Assembly (NCBI RefSeq): GCF_014642875.1
Contig: NZ_BMJC01000005.1
Coordinates: 715,813 to 779,812, forward strand
Source: Puia dinghuensis
GTDB lineage: Bacteria; Bacteroidota; Bacteroidia; Chitinophagales; Chitinophagaceae
DNA length: 64,000 bases
Direction: 5' to 3'
The notes beneath the pieces are model-generated. The model made no database searches, was not told the origin of the DNA, and saw only the letters and a list, made by a program, of their open reading frames with translations. Position numbers and translations under genes: made by a program. Positions 44,409 through 54,189 of the stretch are shown here, in pieces (position 1 is the stretch's first letter; the number at the start of each line of letters is the position of its first letter).

Positions 44409-45455
44409 TCACAACTCCAGCTCCACATCCGTCTCCGCATAACCCACACAAGGAAGCACCAACCCCGCCTGCAGGTCCTTCTCGGTCAGCACCTCGTTGA
44501 TACTCATCTTCACGCTGCCGCTGACGCAACGCGCCACACAGGTGCTGCAACGGCCGCCCCGGCAACTGTACGGCAAGGCGATATGCCGCGCCAGCGCCGA
44601 ATCGAGAATGGTCGACGGCCAGGCCGTGTCGAATTCATAGCGCTGACCGGCCGAATGAACCACCACCCGCTTTGTCCCCTTATCGACCAGCAAGGGCGCC
44701 GGCGGCACATATTCCACCGTAAAATTCTCTTTCTTTATTTGTCCCGCCGCGACTCCCATCGGCCGCAACGTAAAGGTCACCATCCGCATAAACGCGGGCG
44801 GCCCGCACAAATAGAACAGCGCTGACCCCAGCCCGCCACCCAACCGCAGCTCTCCCAACAGATCCCTCAACAATCCATTACTCAACCGCACACCCCGGCT
44901 ACTCAACAAACTCACCCATTCAAAAGCTCCGGCATACTCCCGCCCCAACGCAGCCAACTCACCTCTAAACGGCACACTCTCCTCATTCCGGTTCTGCGAG
45001 ATCAGCACGATCCGCTTCACCGCCGCCGAAGTCACCCCGCCGAAGCTCACCGCCGCGCGCCGCAACGCCTCCTTCATCAAGCTAAAAACCGGCACCATCC
45101 CACTCCCCGCCGCCACAAACACCAGCGTCCCGCCAGAAACCTCTTCCAGCAAAAACTTCCCCGCCGGCGGCAAACTCGTCAACACATCCCCGACCTTTAG
45201 ATGATCGATCAAATACCGCGACACCTCACCATTGACGATCCGCTTCACCGTAACCGCCGGCAGATGATCCACCCCCGGCGTCGAAGAAAAAGAATACGAT
45301 CGCCGCAACTCGCGACCCCGAAACGAAAACAAAAAGGTAAGAAACTGCCCGGCCTGGTATTCCAGCGGCCGTCCATCCTGCCGCCGCAGCACGATCGTGA
45401 CCATATCCTTCGCCTCAGCGCGAATATCCACCACCTGTAATGCAATTGTCGTCAT
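44409..45455 (-). CDS. PaaE-like ferredoxin-NAD(P) reductase with C-terminal [2Fe-2S]
   Basis: A 348-residue electron-transfer protein from the ATG at 45455; a longer frame upstream lies within the ankyrin gene. FAD-binding motif RRSYSFSS, NAD(P)-binding region VFVAAGSGMVPVFSLM and YLCGPPAFM, and a plant-type ferredoxin domain with CRGGRCSTC plus Cys in VLPCVGYAE. This is the layout of PaaE, which feeds electrons to phenylacetyl-CoA epoxidase, but no paaA-D genes are present. It overlaps the upstream ankyrin gene by 4 bases (ATGA). Confidence 0.9.
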   Translation of the reverse strand: MTTIALQVVDIRAEAKDMVTIVLRRQDGRPLEYQAGQFLTFLFSFRGRELRRSYSFSSTPGVDHLPAVTVKRIVNGEVSRYLIDHLKVGDVLTSLPPAGKFLLEEVSGGTLVFVAAGSGMVPVFSLMKEALRRAAVSFGGVTSAAVKRIVLISQNRNEESVPFRGELAALGREYAGAFEWVSLLSSRGVRLSNGLLRDLLGELRLGGGLGSALFYLCGPPAFMRMVTFTLRPMGVAAGQIKKENFTVEYVPPAPLLVDKGTKRVVVHSAGQRYEFDTAWPSTILDSALARHIALPYSCRGGRCSTCVARCVSGSVKMSINEVLTEKDLQAGLVLPCVGYAETDVELEL

Positions 45456-47122
45456 GCGTCCCCCTCCTTGAACAGCTCCATCATCTCCCCATCCCCCTTC
45501 CGCTTCGCCCACTCTATCGGTCGCGCCCACGGCCTGTCGAGAGGCATCCCCACATCCGCACCCTGCGCCAGCAACCACGCCGCCATCTCCTTCTGGCCCA
45601 GCCGCACCGCCCAGCCCAATGGCGTCGACGACCACTCACTCTCTACCGCATCGATGTCCGCGCCAAACTCCAGCAGCACCTCCGCGATATCGATGAGCCC
45701 CTTCGCCGCACAGCGATGCAGCATCGTAATGCCAAGCCAGTTGCGCAGCCGCGGGTCCAAACCCCGTTGCAACAGCCAACGCGCCTGCTCAGCCGAAGCA
45801 AAGGTCGCCTTATCCCACCATGCTGCGGACAACATCGTCTGCCGCCGAAAGATATCCTGCTGATACTGCAGGATCAGCTCCAACTGCGGCCGGAGGTCTT
45901 CACTTATCAATCTCCCCAGGTAATGCTCCACCGGAGCCGCCGCATCCGCAGCCAACGTCCGTGCCAACACCTCCGCATCCGCCTCATACGCGATGATTTC
46001 CTTATCCCGGTTCGTGGCCCGCGCAGCGATCAGATCGATAATTTCTTGTGGGGCCTTGACACGCCGCGCCGTGTAAAGCACATCACCCGACGACTCCACC
46101 ATCGCATTCGCATTCGCGCCATGCTCGAGCAACAACCGAACTATCACATAATGCCGGCCGCTTACCGCCGAATGCAAGGCCGCGCCGGAAGGCGCGATCC
46201 CCGGCTCGGGTTCGTTGGGATTGGCGCCGCGCGAAAGTAATAGCTTCACAACTTCCAGATGGCCTTCCGCAGCCGCATTCCGCAATGGCAGGCCGCTATA
46301 ATAACCCACATGATCGGGCAATCGATTCGCCAAACCCGGGTCCGCATCCAGCAACTCCTTCACCCGATGGTGCCACCCGATCTTGGCCGCTACGGAAATA
46401 TCGCAATAGGCGCCACGCGCCATCAGATAGCCGATCAACACTTCGTGCTGTTGTAATCCCGTCGGTGGCAGGTCGCGATACCAGCTTCGGTAATAATAGT
46501 CCCCGTTGGTGAGGTCCAGCGGTCGCGCCCCATCAGGCCGCCGCGCATTGATATCGGCGCCGCGCGATAACAGGTAGTCGATCAACCCCATCTGTCGCGT
46601 CAACACCGCCCAATGGATTGGCTGATTCCCCCGCTTATCCGCCGCGTGCACAAGCTCTTCCTCAATCAAGTCTTTCACACCATCGACATCAAAGTCCCTG
46701 ATCGCCGCCGCGATCACCCCCCCTTCCGGCCTGATATGATAATGCTCCCGAACCCACTCCTCCAACAACACCGCCATCTCTTCATGTCCCCTCATCCTCG
46801 CCGCCTCCCACACCGGCTCTTCAAAATCCATCACCGGCACAACACCGCTTTCCAACAAATAGCGAACCGCATCAACGCGATTCTCCCGCACCGCAAAATG
46901 CATCGGCGAAAAATACTCCAACTCACAATCCAACAATCCGGCATCCTTAGCCTCCAGTTTCTTCATCGTCTCCACGTCCCCATTCATCGCCGCAACCAGC
47001 ATCGCCCACACCTCTACACCGCGCCCTCTGCTCCACGGCAGGTACTCCTGGGTATCCAACGCCGGCGGCCGCATCATCCCCTCGGGCAGCGGCGACACAT
47101 CCAATAAATTTGACATACTCAT
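45452..47122 (-). CDS. Ankyrin-repeat protein
   Basis: A 556-residue protein made almost wholly of ankyrin repeats, for example GNQPIHWAVLTRQMGLIDYL with LSRGADINARRPDG, AAAEGHLEVVKLLLSRGANPN and LHRCAAKGLIDIAEVLLEFG. About nine to ten repeats can be counted, in two groups split by a less regular segment at about 370-440. No signal peptide or membrane helix, so it is cytoplasmic. Its stop overlaps the start of the reductase gene, implying coupled translation and perhaps a physical partnership. Confidence 0.9.
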   Translation of the reverse strand: MSMSNLLDVSPLPEGMMRPPALDTQEYLPWSRGRGVEVWAMLVAAMNGDVETMKKLEAKDAGLLDCELEYFSPMHFAVRENRVDAVRYLLESGVVPVMDFEEPVWEAARMRGHEEMAVLLEEWVREHYHIRPEGGVIAAAIRDFDVDGVKDLIEEELVHAADKRGNQPIHWAVLTRQMGLIDYLLSRGADINARRPDGARPLDLTNGDYYYRSWYRDLPPTGLQQHEVLIGYLMARGAYCDISVAAKIGWHHRVKELLDADPGLANRLPDHVGYYSGLPLRNAAAEGHLEVVKLLLSRGANPNEPEPGIAPSGAALHSAVSGRHYVIVRLLLEHGANANAMVESSGDVLYTARRVKAPQEIIDLIAARATNRDKEIIAYEADAEVLARTLAADAAAPVEHYLGRLISEDLRPQLELILQYQQDIFRRQTMLSAAWWDKATFASAEQARWLLQRGLDPRLRNWLGITMLHRCAAKGLIDIAEVLLEFGADIDAVESEWSSTPLGWAVRLGQKEMAAWLLAQGADVGMPLDRPWARPIEWAKRKGDGEMMELFKEGDA

Positions 47123-47234
47123 ACTAATTAACTCTCAAAAGTTAGCCAAAGCGGGCCATTAATTTGCACCCCCACAGGTAAACCATTATTTTTCTGGCAG
47201 GTAAGATCGTATTCAAAATTATAGCAAAACCTCT

Positions 47235-48395
47235 ATGTGCCCTGCTATTATCCTTAAGAAAAACCGTGTATTCCTGGCCTGCCTGTGCCTCCCCCTTTGT
47301 TTTCTCGCTCCCTTGAAAAGCACCGCCCAGGTCACCGTCTTCAGCGAGAACTTTGACGGCACGGTCCAACCCTATACGACAGCAGCAGCCTATACGAATG
47401 CTAATTGCTCCAACTACATCACGCCCGACAACACCTTGTCCAGCATATGCGGAGGTGAGTTCTGTTGCTCACCGGATATCACCGATGCGACAGGCGGTAA
47501 TTTTTTATTCGAGGGGACAACTATGGGACCCAACTATGCAGGGGCAATTTATCAAATAACCATCAACGGCACTATGGTCGCCGGAAATGTTTTTACCGTC
47601 ACTTTCAATGTATGGCTGGCGAATAATACCAATCCCCCTGTACTCGTGCCGCAGTTAAATGGGGCCAACGCGGGCTCGCCTATCACCCCCAGCTCTACCA
47701 CGGGATGGCAAACCCTGACCTTCACCTATACTCCCGCCGCCAATATCTCCAATCCCGTTTTCAGCATTTATAATGCACAATCCAACGGCATCGGCAATGA
47801 CTTCGGTCTCGATGATATCCTGGTCACCACCACCGTTCCGACCGGGTTCATATTAGCCCTGGATTTCACCGGGTTCTCGGCATCATCCGTCGCCAATAAA
47901 ACGATGTTGTCGTGGCAGATGGGCCCCGGCGGCGACGCAGATCATTTCACGGTGCAACAATCTACCGACGGCGCCCATTTCACCAACATCGCGGAAGTGG
48001 CCTCCACCGACCAAGGCTCCACCTATAACTACGTCGCCGCCACCAACAACGACGGCCTCTACTATTATCGCATACTCGCCGTGGACAACGACGGCCACAC
48101 CAAATACAGCGAAATAAGAACCGTCGCCATCGACAACCATCAGCAGGCCCTCCAGCTGCTCGCCAATCCTGTCGTCGGCGGGCAGCTCACCCTGGCGGTC
48201 AACACAACAACGGCCGCCACTGCCACCATCCGCATCATCAGCACTGATGGTAAGATATTGCACCATCTAAGTACAGCGCTCCACGCGGGGTATAATTCCA
48301 TAGATGTCGATCTAAGGAAGCTCCCTCGCGGCATCTACATCGCACAAGTCGAATACAACACCCGCATCGATCACGTCAAATTCATCATCCCGTGA
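47235..48395 (+). CDS. T9SS cargo protein with jelly-roll and sorting domain
   Basis: A 386-residue secreted protein. After a signal peptide (ACLCLPLCFLAPLKSTAQ) comes a beta-sandwich region (FSENFDGTVQPYTT to FGLDDILVTT), then a segment starting LSWQMGPGGDADHFTVQQS, and a type A sorting domain at the end (LQLLANPVVGGQLTLAV, LPRGIYIAQVEYN). That tail directs export and surface attachment by the type IX system. Four or five cysteines near residues 48-80 could form disulfides. The binding target is unknown. Confidence 0.85.
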   Translation: MCPAIILKKNRVFLACLCLPLCFLAPLKSTAQVTVFSENFDGTVQPYTTAAAYTNANCSNYITPDNTLSSICGGEFCCSPDITDATGGNFLFEGTTMGPNYAGAIYQITINGTMVAGNVFTVTFNVWLANNTNPPVLVPQLNGANAGSPITPSSTTGWQTLTFTYTPAANISNPVFSIYNAQSNGIGNDFGLDDILVTTTVPTGFILALDFTGFSASSVANKTMLSWQMGPGGDADHFTVQQSTDGAHFTNIAEVASTDQGSTYNYVAATNNDGLYYYRILAVDNDGHTKYSEIRTVAIDNHQQALQLLANPVVGGQLTLAVNTTTAATATIRIISTDGKILHHLSTALHAGYNSIDVDLRKLPRGIYIAQVEYNTRIDHVKFIIP

Positions 48396-48471
48396 CCCCC
48401 GGCGTCCGCGCCCGCATAGCTGCCCCCGTAAACCCACCCCCCCGCAGCATCCCCACCCCCATAAACGTTGA

Positions 48472-48514
48472 AGCCGCTGACGGCTCATCTTCGGGGGATG
48501 AACTGCCAGCGGCT
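48472..48514. other. Hairpin between convergent genes
   Basis: AGCCGCTG (48472-48479) pairs with CAGCGGCT (48507-48514), with an inner CATC/GATG stem. It lies between two convergent stop codons and could end transcription from either side, although no T-run follows. Confidence 0.4.
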
Positions 48515-48558
48515 CCTGGGAGGCGGCCAACAATGGCGCCTGCCAACTAGAAATTAAA

Positions 48559-49005
48559 TTACTCGATCGCCCTCTCCTTCACCGATTTAAGAAATTTGCC
48601 CTTCCCATCAAAGATGAGATCCAGCTCACTTACTTCTGCCTCATAAATGCGATTGCCAGCCTCATCGGCCGAGGTCACCGCGTCCGTTATCTTCTTGCCG
48701 GGATAATGCTTCGCAATGTATTCCTTCGCCTCCTTGGGCAGCTCGGACGGATGGATCCTCATTTCCGTCTTATAGTTTTTCGCATCCGGAGCGATAAAGA
48801 TGGTCATCTCCTTCTTCTGATCCATGAATTCCGCCACATAATTGGCCCCTTCCAGCGACCAGTATTCCACTTTCGACCCAGGATAAAGGGCGCTGAATTT
48901 CGCTTTCACCACTTGCGGAACGGACGATTCACTTATCTTCTTCTGAGCATAGGCGCTGATCGCCAAAATAGAGAGCGCACAAACGAACAAAAATGCCTTT
49001 TTCAT
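48559..49005 (-). CDS. Periplasmic PepSY-like protein
   Basis: A 148-residue protein with a signal peptide (KKAFLFVCALSILAISAYAQ) and two PepSY-like repeats: VPQVVKAKFSALYPGSKVEYW and, after YKTEMRIHPSE, LPKEAKEYIAKHYPGKKI. This is the Bacteroidota PepSY-like family once called putative beta-lactamase-inhibitor-like. Function is unknown; the proteins are small, periplasmic and often stress-linked. It follows the glycine-rich lipoprotein gene by 26 bases on the same strand. Confidence 0.85.
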   Translation of the reverse strand: MKKAFLFVCALSILAISAYAQKKISESSVPQVVKAKFSALYPGSKVEYWSLEGANYVAEFMDQKKEMTIFIAPDAKNYKTEMRIHPSELPKEAKEYIAKHYPGKKITDAVTSADEAGNRIYEAEVSELDLIFDGKGKFLKSVKERAIE

Positions 49006-49031
49006 ACAGTTTGGTTTAAATCAAAGGTTAG

Positions 49032-49520
49032 TTACTGATTGCTTGCATAATTATAGTCCACAGGCTGATGCTTCACAACACGCCCCGTCTTGCGGTCCCT
49101 GCTGCGGCCGATCAAATAACCCGCGCCTGATCCCACAGCAGCCCCAAGGAGCCCACCGACAACCCGGCTGTTCTTATCCAACAATGCACCGGCTACAGCA
49201 CCGGCGGCGCCACCGATCGTCGCGTCCTTGGCAGCAGCACTCCATCCTTTTTTCTTGGGCGCTTCCTGCTGAGACACAGGCGTCGCAGCCTGACTTTCAG
49301 CAGGGGCCGTACTGGAAGTAGCAGTACTGGCAGGCTGTTCGGAAGCGGAGGCACTGCCCTCTCCTCCTTCGTGATGCCGATGATGGTGCCCGGACTGAAT
49401 TGCCACCGTATCCCGAACTACTACGGTGTCTTTCTTACCTCCACTACCATTGGAATTACAACTGGAAAAAACACTGGAAAAAATTGCCGCAGCGGCCAAA
49501 AGAGACAAAATTGCTTTCAT
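49032..49520 (-). CDS. Glycine-zipper envelope lipoprotein
   Basis: A 162-residue protein with a lipoprotein signal (LAAAAIFSSVFSSC). A His/Ser/Ala-rich low-complexity segment follows (SGHHHRHHEGG), then a basic KKGWSAAAKDA and a glycine-zipper: IGGAAGAVAGALLDKNSRVVG and GLLGAAVGSGAGYLIGR. This matches the YMGG/Rick_17kDa type of envelope protein. The His-rich part could bind metal. It is likely co-transcribed with the PepSY-like gene. Confidence 0.8.
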   Translation of the reverse strand: MKAILSLLAAAAIFSSVFSSCNSNGSGGKKDTVVVRDTVAIQSGHHHRHHEGGEGSASASEQPASTATSSTAPAESQAATPVSQQEAPKKKGWSAAAKDATIGGAAGAVAGALLDKNSRVVGGLLGAAVGSGAGYLIGRSRDRKTGRVVKHQPVDYNYASNQ

Positions 49521-49707
49521 TAGTTTTTCTTTTAGTTAGCGATCCAAAAAATACTCATCTGCAAAGATTATGCCGTCTCCTTGCAGCCGGGCGCAAAGCT
49601 AGTACAAAACAACAAATTATATATTACAATTTATCTTCTCGACAAGCCATGCAACATTCCCCCGATCCCCTCGTCCTTACCCCATCATCCCCATCCAAAT
49701 CACAACT

Positions 49708-52068
49708 ATGCTTAAATCTTATCTGACCATCGCCTGGCGCCATCTCCGCAAGAACCGCGGCTTCTCCCTCATCAACATCACTGGCCTAGGCATGGGCATG
49801 GCCATCACCCTCATCATCGGCCTGTGGGTCGCCGACGAATACAGCTTCGACCACTATCACGCTAACCACGCCCGCATCGCCGAGGCAATGTGCCTGCAAG
49901 CCCAACCCAACCATCCCTTCTATACCAATCGTATCGCCTCCACCCCCATGGGCGTGGCGCTGCACGGCTACAAAGACCTCTTCGACAAGGTGGCCGAGGT
50001 GGCTTTCTGTGGCAACCGCATTCTCGCCGTCGGCGATAAGTCCTTCTCCCGCCAGGCCGCCTGGGCGGAACCGGAATTCCCGGAGATGTTCACCTTCCGG
50101 ATGATCCATGGCTCCCGATCGGCATTAAAAGACCTTTCCACCCTGATGATCTCCCAATCGATGGCCACGGGCCTCTTTGGCAACGCCGACCCCATCGGAA
50201 AGACCGTGAAGCTCGACAACGAACACTCCCTCAGGGTCGGCGGCGTCTTCGAAGACCTGCCCGCCAACACCAGCTATCACTCTCTCCAGATAGTCCTGCC
50301 CTGGTACAGCCCGATCAACAAATACTACAATACCAACACCGACTGGAACGATCACAACCAGGAGGTTTTCGTACAACTCGCCAAAAATGTCACGCCCGAA
50401 CAGGCCACGGCCCGCGTTCACAACCTCCCGACACCCTTTGCCAAGGACTACCGGGAAGAATACATGCTCTATCCCCTGGACAAGCTGCACCTCTATGACC
50501 ATTTCACCAATGCAAAAGCCGACGGCGGTCGCATCAGCACGGTGCGGCTCATCGCCATCATCGGCGGCTTCGTCCTGTTGCTCGCCTGTATCAATTTTAT
50601 GAACCTCAGTACGGCCCGTAGCGAACGGCGGGCAAAAGAGGTCGGCATCCGCAAGACCGTCGGGTCGCTCCGGTCGCAGCTCATCGGTCAATTCCTCGGC
50701 GAATCTATCCTCGTCGCATTTCTTTCCCTCATCCTGGCGCTGCTACTGGTATTGGTCTCGCTGCGGTTCTTCAATGAGCTAACGGATAAGGACATGCACA
50801 TCCCCTGGACAAATCCATTCTTTTTCGCCTCCATCCTCGGCTTCACCCTGCTGACGGGACTGCTCGCCGGCAGCTACCCGGCCTTTTATCTCTCCGCCTT
50901 CCGGCCCGTCAAGGTGTTGAAAGGCGCTTTCAAAGCCGGCCGCCATGCTTCGCTCCCGCGCCAGGCCCTCGTCATCCTGCAATTTACCGTGTCCCTCACG
51001 CTCATCATCGGGACCATCATCGTCTACCGCCAGGTGCAATACACCAAGGGCCGGGAGATCGGTTACTCCCGCGACGGGCTTATCACCGTCGAGATCAATA
51101 CGCACGACCTCGACACCCACCGGGATGCGGTGCATGAAGCGCTCTTGCATAGCGGCGTCGTATCTGCCGTCGCCGAATCCTCCATGCCGACGATAGGCTT
51201 CTGGAACAACAACGATCTATTCTGGGAAGGAAAAGACGCCAGCAAGAACATGGTCTTTTTCCGCAATGTCAACGTCTCACCCGAATTCGGTAAGACCATC
51301 GGCTGGAAGGTACTCGAGGGCCGCGATTTCTCGCACGACTTTGCAACGGACTCCGACGCCCTCATCCTCAATGACACCGCGGCCCGGTTCATCGGATTCA
51401 AAGACCCCATCGGCAAGGTGGTCACCTTCTGGGGTAAACGCCGCCACATCATCGGCGTCGTGGGAGACATGGTCACCAATTCTCCCTATGCCCCCATCGA
51501 ACCCGCCATCTTCCTCGGCGACGGCTGGCGCGGCATCTTCACCATCCGCATGAAACCCGGTGTCCCCGCGGGCAAGGTCATCGCCGCCATCGAACCCATC
51601 TTTAAAAAGTATAACCCCGGCAGCCCCTTTCTATATAAGTTCAACGACCTGGAATACGCCAACAAGTTCGAGGCCGAAGAGCGCATCGGCAGTCTCGCCA
51701 CGGTCTTCGCCGGCCTTGCCATCTTCATCTCCTGTCTGGGTCTCTTCGGGCTGGCCGCCTTCGTAGCAGAGCAGCGCACAAAGGAGATCGGCGTTCGCAA
51801 GGTGCTCGGCGCCGGCGTCCTGAGCCTCTGGTCCCTTCTCTCCCGCGATTTCCTCCGCCTCACCCTCCTGTCGATGGGCATCGCCATCCCCCTGGCCTGG
51901 CTTGGTATGGGCAAATGGTTGCAAAACTATGAGTATCACGCGCCCCTCTCCTGGTGGATCTTCGTCGCCGGCAGCCTCGGCCTCCTGCTGATCACCCTCA
52001 TCACCGTCAGTTTCCAATCCCTAAAGGCCGCCTTCATGAACCCGACAAGAGCCCTGCGCAGCGAGTAG
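49708..52068 (+). CDS. MacB/FtsX-type ABC transporter permease
   Basis: A 786-residue permease with the same duplicated plan as the protein at 19894-22347: N-terminal TM and MacB-core domain (VAWRHL-like start IAWRHLRKNRGFSLINITGL), FtsX domain with ARSERRAKEVGIRKTVGSL, second periplasmic domain, and a second FtsX domain with EQRTKEIGVRKVLGAGV. It ends ALRSE as the first copy does. No ATPase gene adjoins it. Substrate unknown. Confidence 0.92.
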   Translation: MLKSYLTIAWRHLRKNRGFSLINITGLGMGMAITLIIGLWVADEYSFDHYHANHARIAEAMCLQAQPNHPFYTNRIASTPMGVALHGYKDLFDKVAEVAFCGNRILAVGDKSFSRQAAWAEPEFPEMFTFRMIHGSRSALKDLSTLMISQSMATGLFGNADPIGKTVKLDNEHSLRVGGVFEDLPANTSYHSLQIVLPWYSPINKYYNTNTDWNDHNQEVFVQLAKNVTPEQATARVHNLPTPFAKDYREEYMLYPLDKLHLYDHFTNAKADGGRISTVRLIAIIGGFVLLLACINFMNLSTARSERRAKEVGIRKTVGSLRSQLIGQFLGESILVAFLSLILALLLVLVSLRFFNELTDKDMHIPWTNPFFFASILGFTLLTGLLAGSYPAFYLSAFRPVKVLKGAFKAGRHASLPRQALVILQFTVSLTLIIGTIIVYRQVQYTKGREIGYSRDGLITVEINTHDLDTHRDAVHEALLHSGVVSAVAESSMPTIGFWNNNDLFWEGKDASKNMVFFRNVNVSPEFGKTIGWKVLEGRDFSHDFATDSDALILNDTAARFIGFKDPIGKVVTFWGKRRHIIGVVGDMVTNSPYAPIEPAIFLGDGWRGIFTIRMKPGVPAGKVIAAIEPIFKKYNPGSPFLYKFNDLEYANKFEAEERIGSLATVFAGLAIFISCLGLFGLAAFVAEQRTKEIGVRKVLGAGVLSLWSLLSRDFLRLTLLSMGIAIPLAWLGMGKWLQNYEYHAPLSWWIFVAGSLGLLLITLITVSFQSLKAAFMNPTRALRSE

Positions 52069-52081
52069 GGTGGGGCCAGCA

Positions 52082-54175
52082 CTACTCCACCACCGGAAAC
52101 GCGGAGATGCGCAGGCGGGCGGCGCCCATGGGCAGAAGCTCGATGTTCGCCACCGGGCCGGCCTCCCGCACCGGACTCTGCGGCAGGACGCCGCAAAGGC
52201 CGTTCTTATCGAGTATCCACTCGGGGATCAGCTTACCCTTGGCTTCGATGAGCAACGGCACAGCATTTTGCGTCCACGGAAAATTATCCGCCGGCCAGGG
52301 CCGGCGCACTAGCTGCAACTGATCGCCAAGCGGCCGGCCATCCAGCACCAGCCCATAATTCCATAAGCTCCCGGGAAATATCTCATACGACGGCCATTGC
52401 GAAGGATCAGCCCCCGCCTGCCAATGCGAATCACCCATCGCCGCCAACCGGCCATCCATCACCTTATAGGACTCGGCGATGCGGAGAGAATACGTCAATG
52501 GCCCATAATTGATACTCACACTATTCTTATTCGCCGTCCACTGCCGCTCCACCAACCGCATCGGCAACCGCAACTCCACCCGATCACCCACCACCCACTT
52601 CCGCGCGAGCCGCAGCCACGATCCCCCGTCGGCCTTCACCGAAAGCGACGCCCCATTCACACTCACCTCAGCGCCTTCGCACCATCCCGGCACCCGCAGG
52701 TACACCGGGAAAACCTCCCCGGTGCGTGTTCCACCTCCCGCCCCGGCCCGTCGCACGGAATCCACGGTGATCACTACCCGATCGTCAAACGGATAATGTG
52801 TCTCCTCGCTCAACACCACCGCGGCGCCCTTAGGGCCAACCCTCGCCCGCACCGCGGAACTGCTATACAACACCGCCGCCACCCCTTCATCGGGCGTCGC
52901 CATCCACAAATGCTCCGCATAATACGGCCAGCCCTGGGAATGGTTGTGCTGACAACACCGGCTGCTAAAAGGATTCATCATCAAAAAAGGTCCTTGATTC
53001 TGAATACCCGGCGCATGATTGGTGCTATCACTCACGACCATATTCGGCGCCGTCAGATAGCGCAATGCTTTAAAATCCGGCATCACCGCCGCCGGATAGG
53101 TATTGAAAGCCACATCCTCGCAATTGTCCGCCCAGGAAACATCCCCTGTGATGCCCGTCAGCAACTCATCGGATGCCATCTGCTCCACCAGCCCACAGGT
53201 CTCGACCGCCTGGTGCGGATCGGTATACCCTGTACGCGCATCCTCATCGGCGCCAAACATCCCACCCGGCACCTGCCCGTACATCGCACGAATCATAGCA
53301 AAATCATTGTATGTCGATCGCAACAATCCACTGTCCCCCGTTTGCATATAATACGTCGCCGGCTCCCGGAAACACTGGGCAACGTTTACATTATGCCAAT
53401 TCGGCAACCTGTCTTTCTGCGTCCAGTCAGCCGTATGCCGATGGATGCGGTCCGCCAGCCCAAGCAACCACTTTTCCCCGGTACGGTTATACAGCCAATA
53501 AATACTGTAGAGATTGTCCCCGCCCCGGCTGTTCTCCCAATAGGTTTTGAGCAGCGAACTGTCCGGCACCGTCATCTCCCACCGGAAATACCGGGTCATC
53601 AACGGCAGCACCCGAGGGTCATGGCTATAGTCATAATAGGATTGCATACACCACAACATGATCATATTCGGCCACAGATCGGGCGTCTGCCCCGCGGCTG
53701 CGCGGCCGTCACCTCCAATGCGCGGCCCAAAATACCCATCACTCCCCTGACTCTGAAACACCTTCTCCAACCACGACTTCGTCTCCGCGATCATCGCAGT
53801 ATCACCCAAAATATAGCCCAGATCGCCATACCCCTTCAACCAATACGGAACTTCTTCCCAGCCATGATCCCCCTGCCCGTTGCCGCTATACCATGCATTC
53901 CCCTTTTTATCCAACCAGGCACTAAGCGTACCCAGCTTCCCCGTCAGTCCATCCCGCTGCAATTGCAGATACCGCAACACCCAACCCTGCGGGCGGATAC
54001 TACCTACCGGCAGCGGCACCAGATCCAACGGCATCAGCGGCCGCCGGTTATCTACATAATGCCGGTTCTCCATCTTTGCCGGCAGGCGGCTAACTACCTC
54101 GACCGTCACCTGCCCTTGTGCCAGCAGCCCCGTGATACAGGCCGCCGCGAGCATAGTATTTTTCAGCATATTCAT
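52082..54175 (-). CDS. Beta-L-arabinofuranosidase-type glycoside hydrolase (GH127)
   Basis: A 697-residue secreted enzyme (signal peptide MLAAACITGLLAQG). The GH127 zinc/cysteine site is visible: Glu and Cys in QAVETCGLVEQM and the Cys pair in SSRCCQHNHSQGWP, with Cys acting as the nucleophile in the family. An (alpha/alpha)6 barrel is followed by C-terminal beta domains. It probably acts on arabinose-containing plant glycans, but GH127 members vary. It lies 14 bases after the amidohydrolase gene on the same strand. Confidence 0.9.
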   Translation of the reverse strand: MNMLKNTMLAAACITGLLAQGQVTVEVVSRLPAKMENRHYVDNRRPLMPLDLVPLPVGSIRPQGWVLRYLQLQRDGLTGKLGTLSAWLDKKGNAWYSGNGQGDHGWEEVPYWLKGYGDLGYILGDTAMIAETKSWLEKVFQSQGSDGYFGPRIGGDGRAAAGQTPDLWPNMIMLWCMQSYYDYSHDPRVLPLMTRYFRWEMTVPDSSLLKTYWENSRGGDNLYSIYWLYNRTGEKWLLGLADRIHRHTADWTQKDRLPNWHNVNVAQCFREPATYYMQTGDSGLLRSTYNDFAMIRAMYGQVPGGMFGADEDARTGYTDPHQAVETCGLVEQMASDELLTGITGDVSWADNCEDVAFNTYPAAVMPDFKALRYLTAPNMVVSDSTNHAPGIQNQGPFLMMNPFSSRCCQHNHSQGWPYYAEHLWMATPDEGVAAVLYSSSAVRARVGPKGAAVVLSEETHYPFDDRVVITVDSVRRAGAGGGTRTGEVFPVYLRVPGWCEGAEVSVNGASLSVKADGGSWLRLARKWVVGDRVELRLPMRLVERQWTANKNSVSINYGPLTYSLRIAESYKVMDGRLAAMGDSHWQAGADPSQWPSYEIFPGSLWNYGLVLDGRPLGDQLQLVRRPWPADNFPWTQNAVPLLIEAKGKLIPEWILDKNGLCGVLPQSPVREAGPVANIELLPMGAARLRISAFPVVE

Positions 54176-54189
54176 CCCCCAATTTACAT

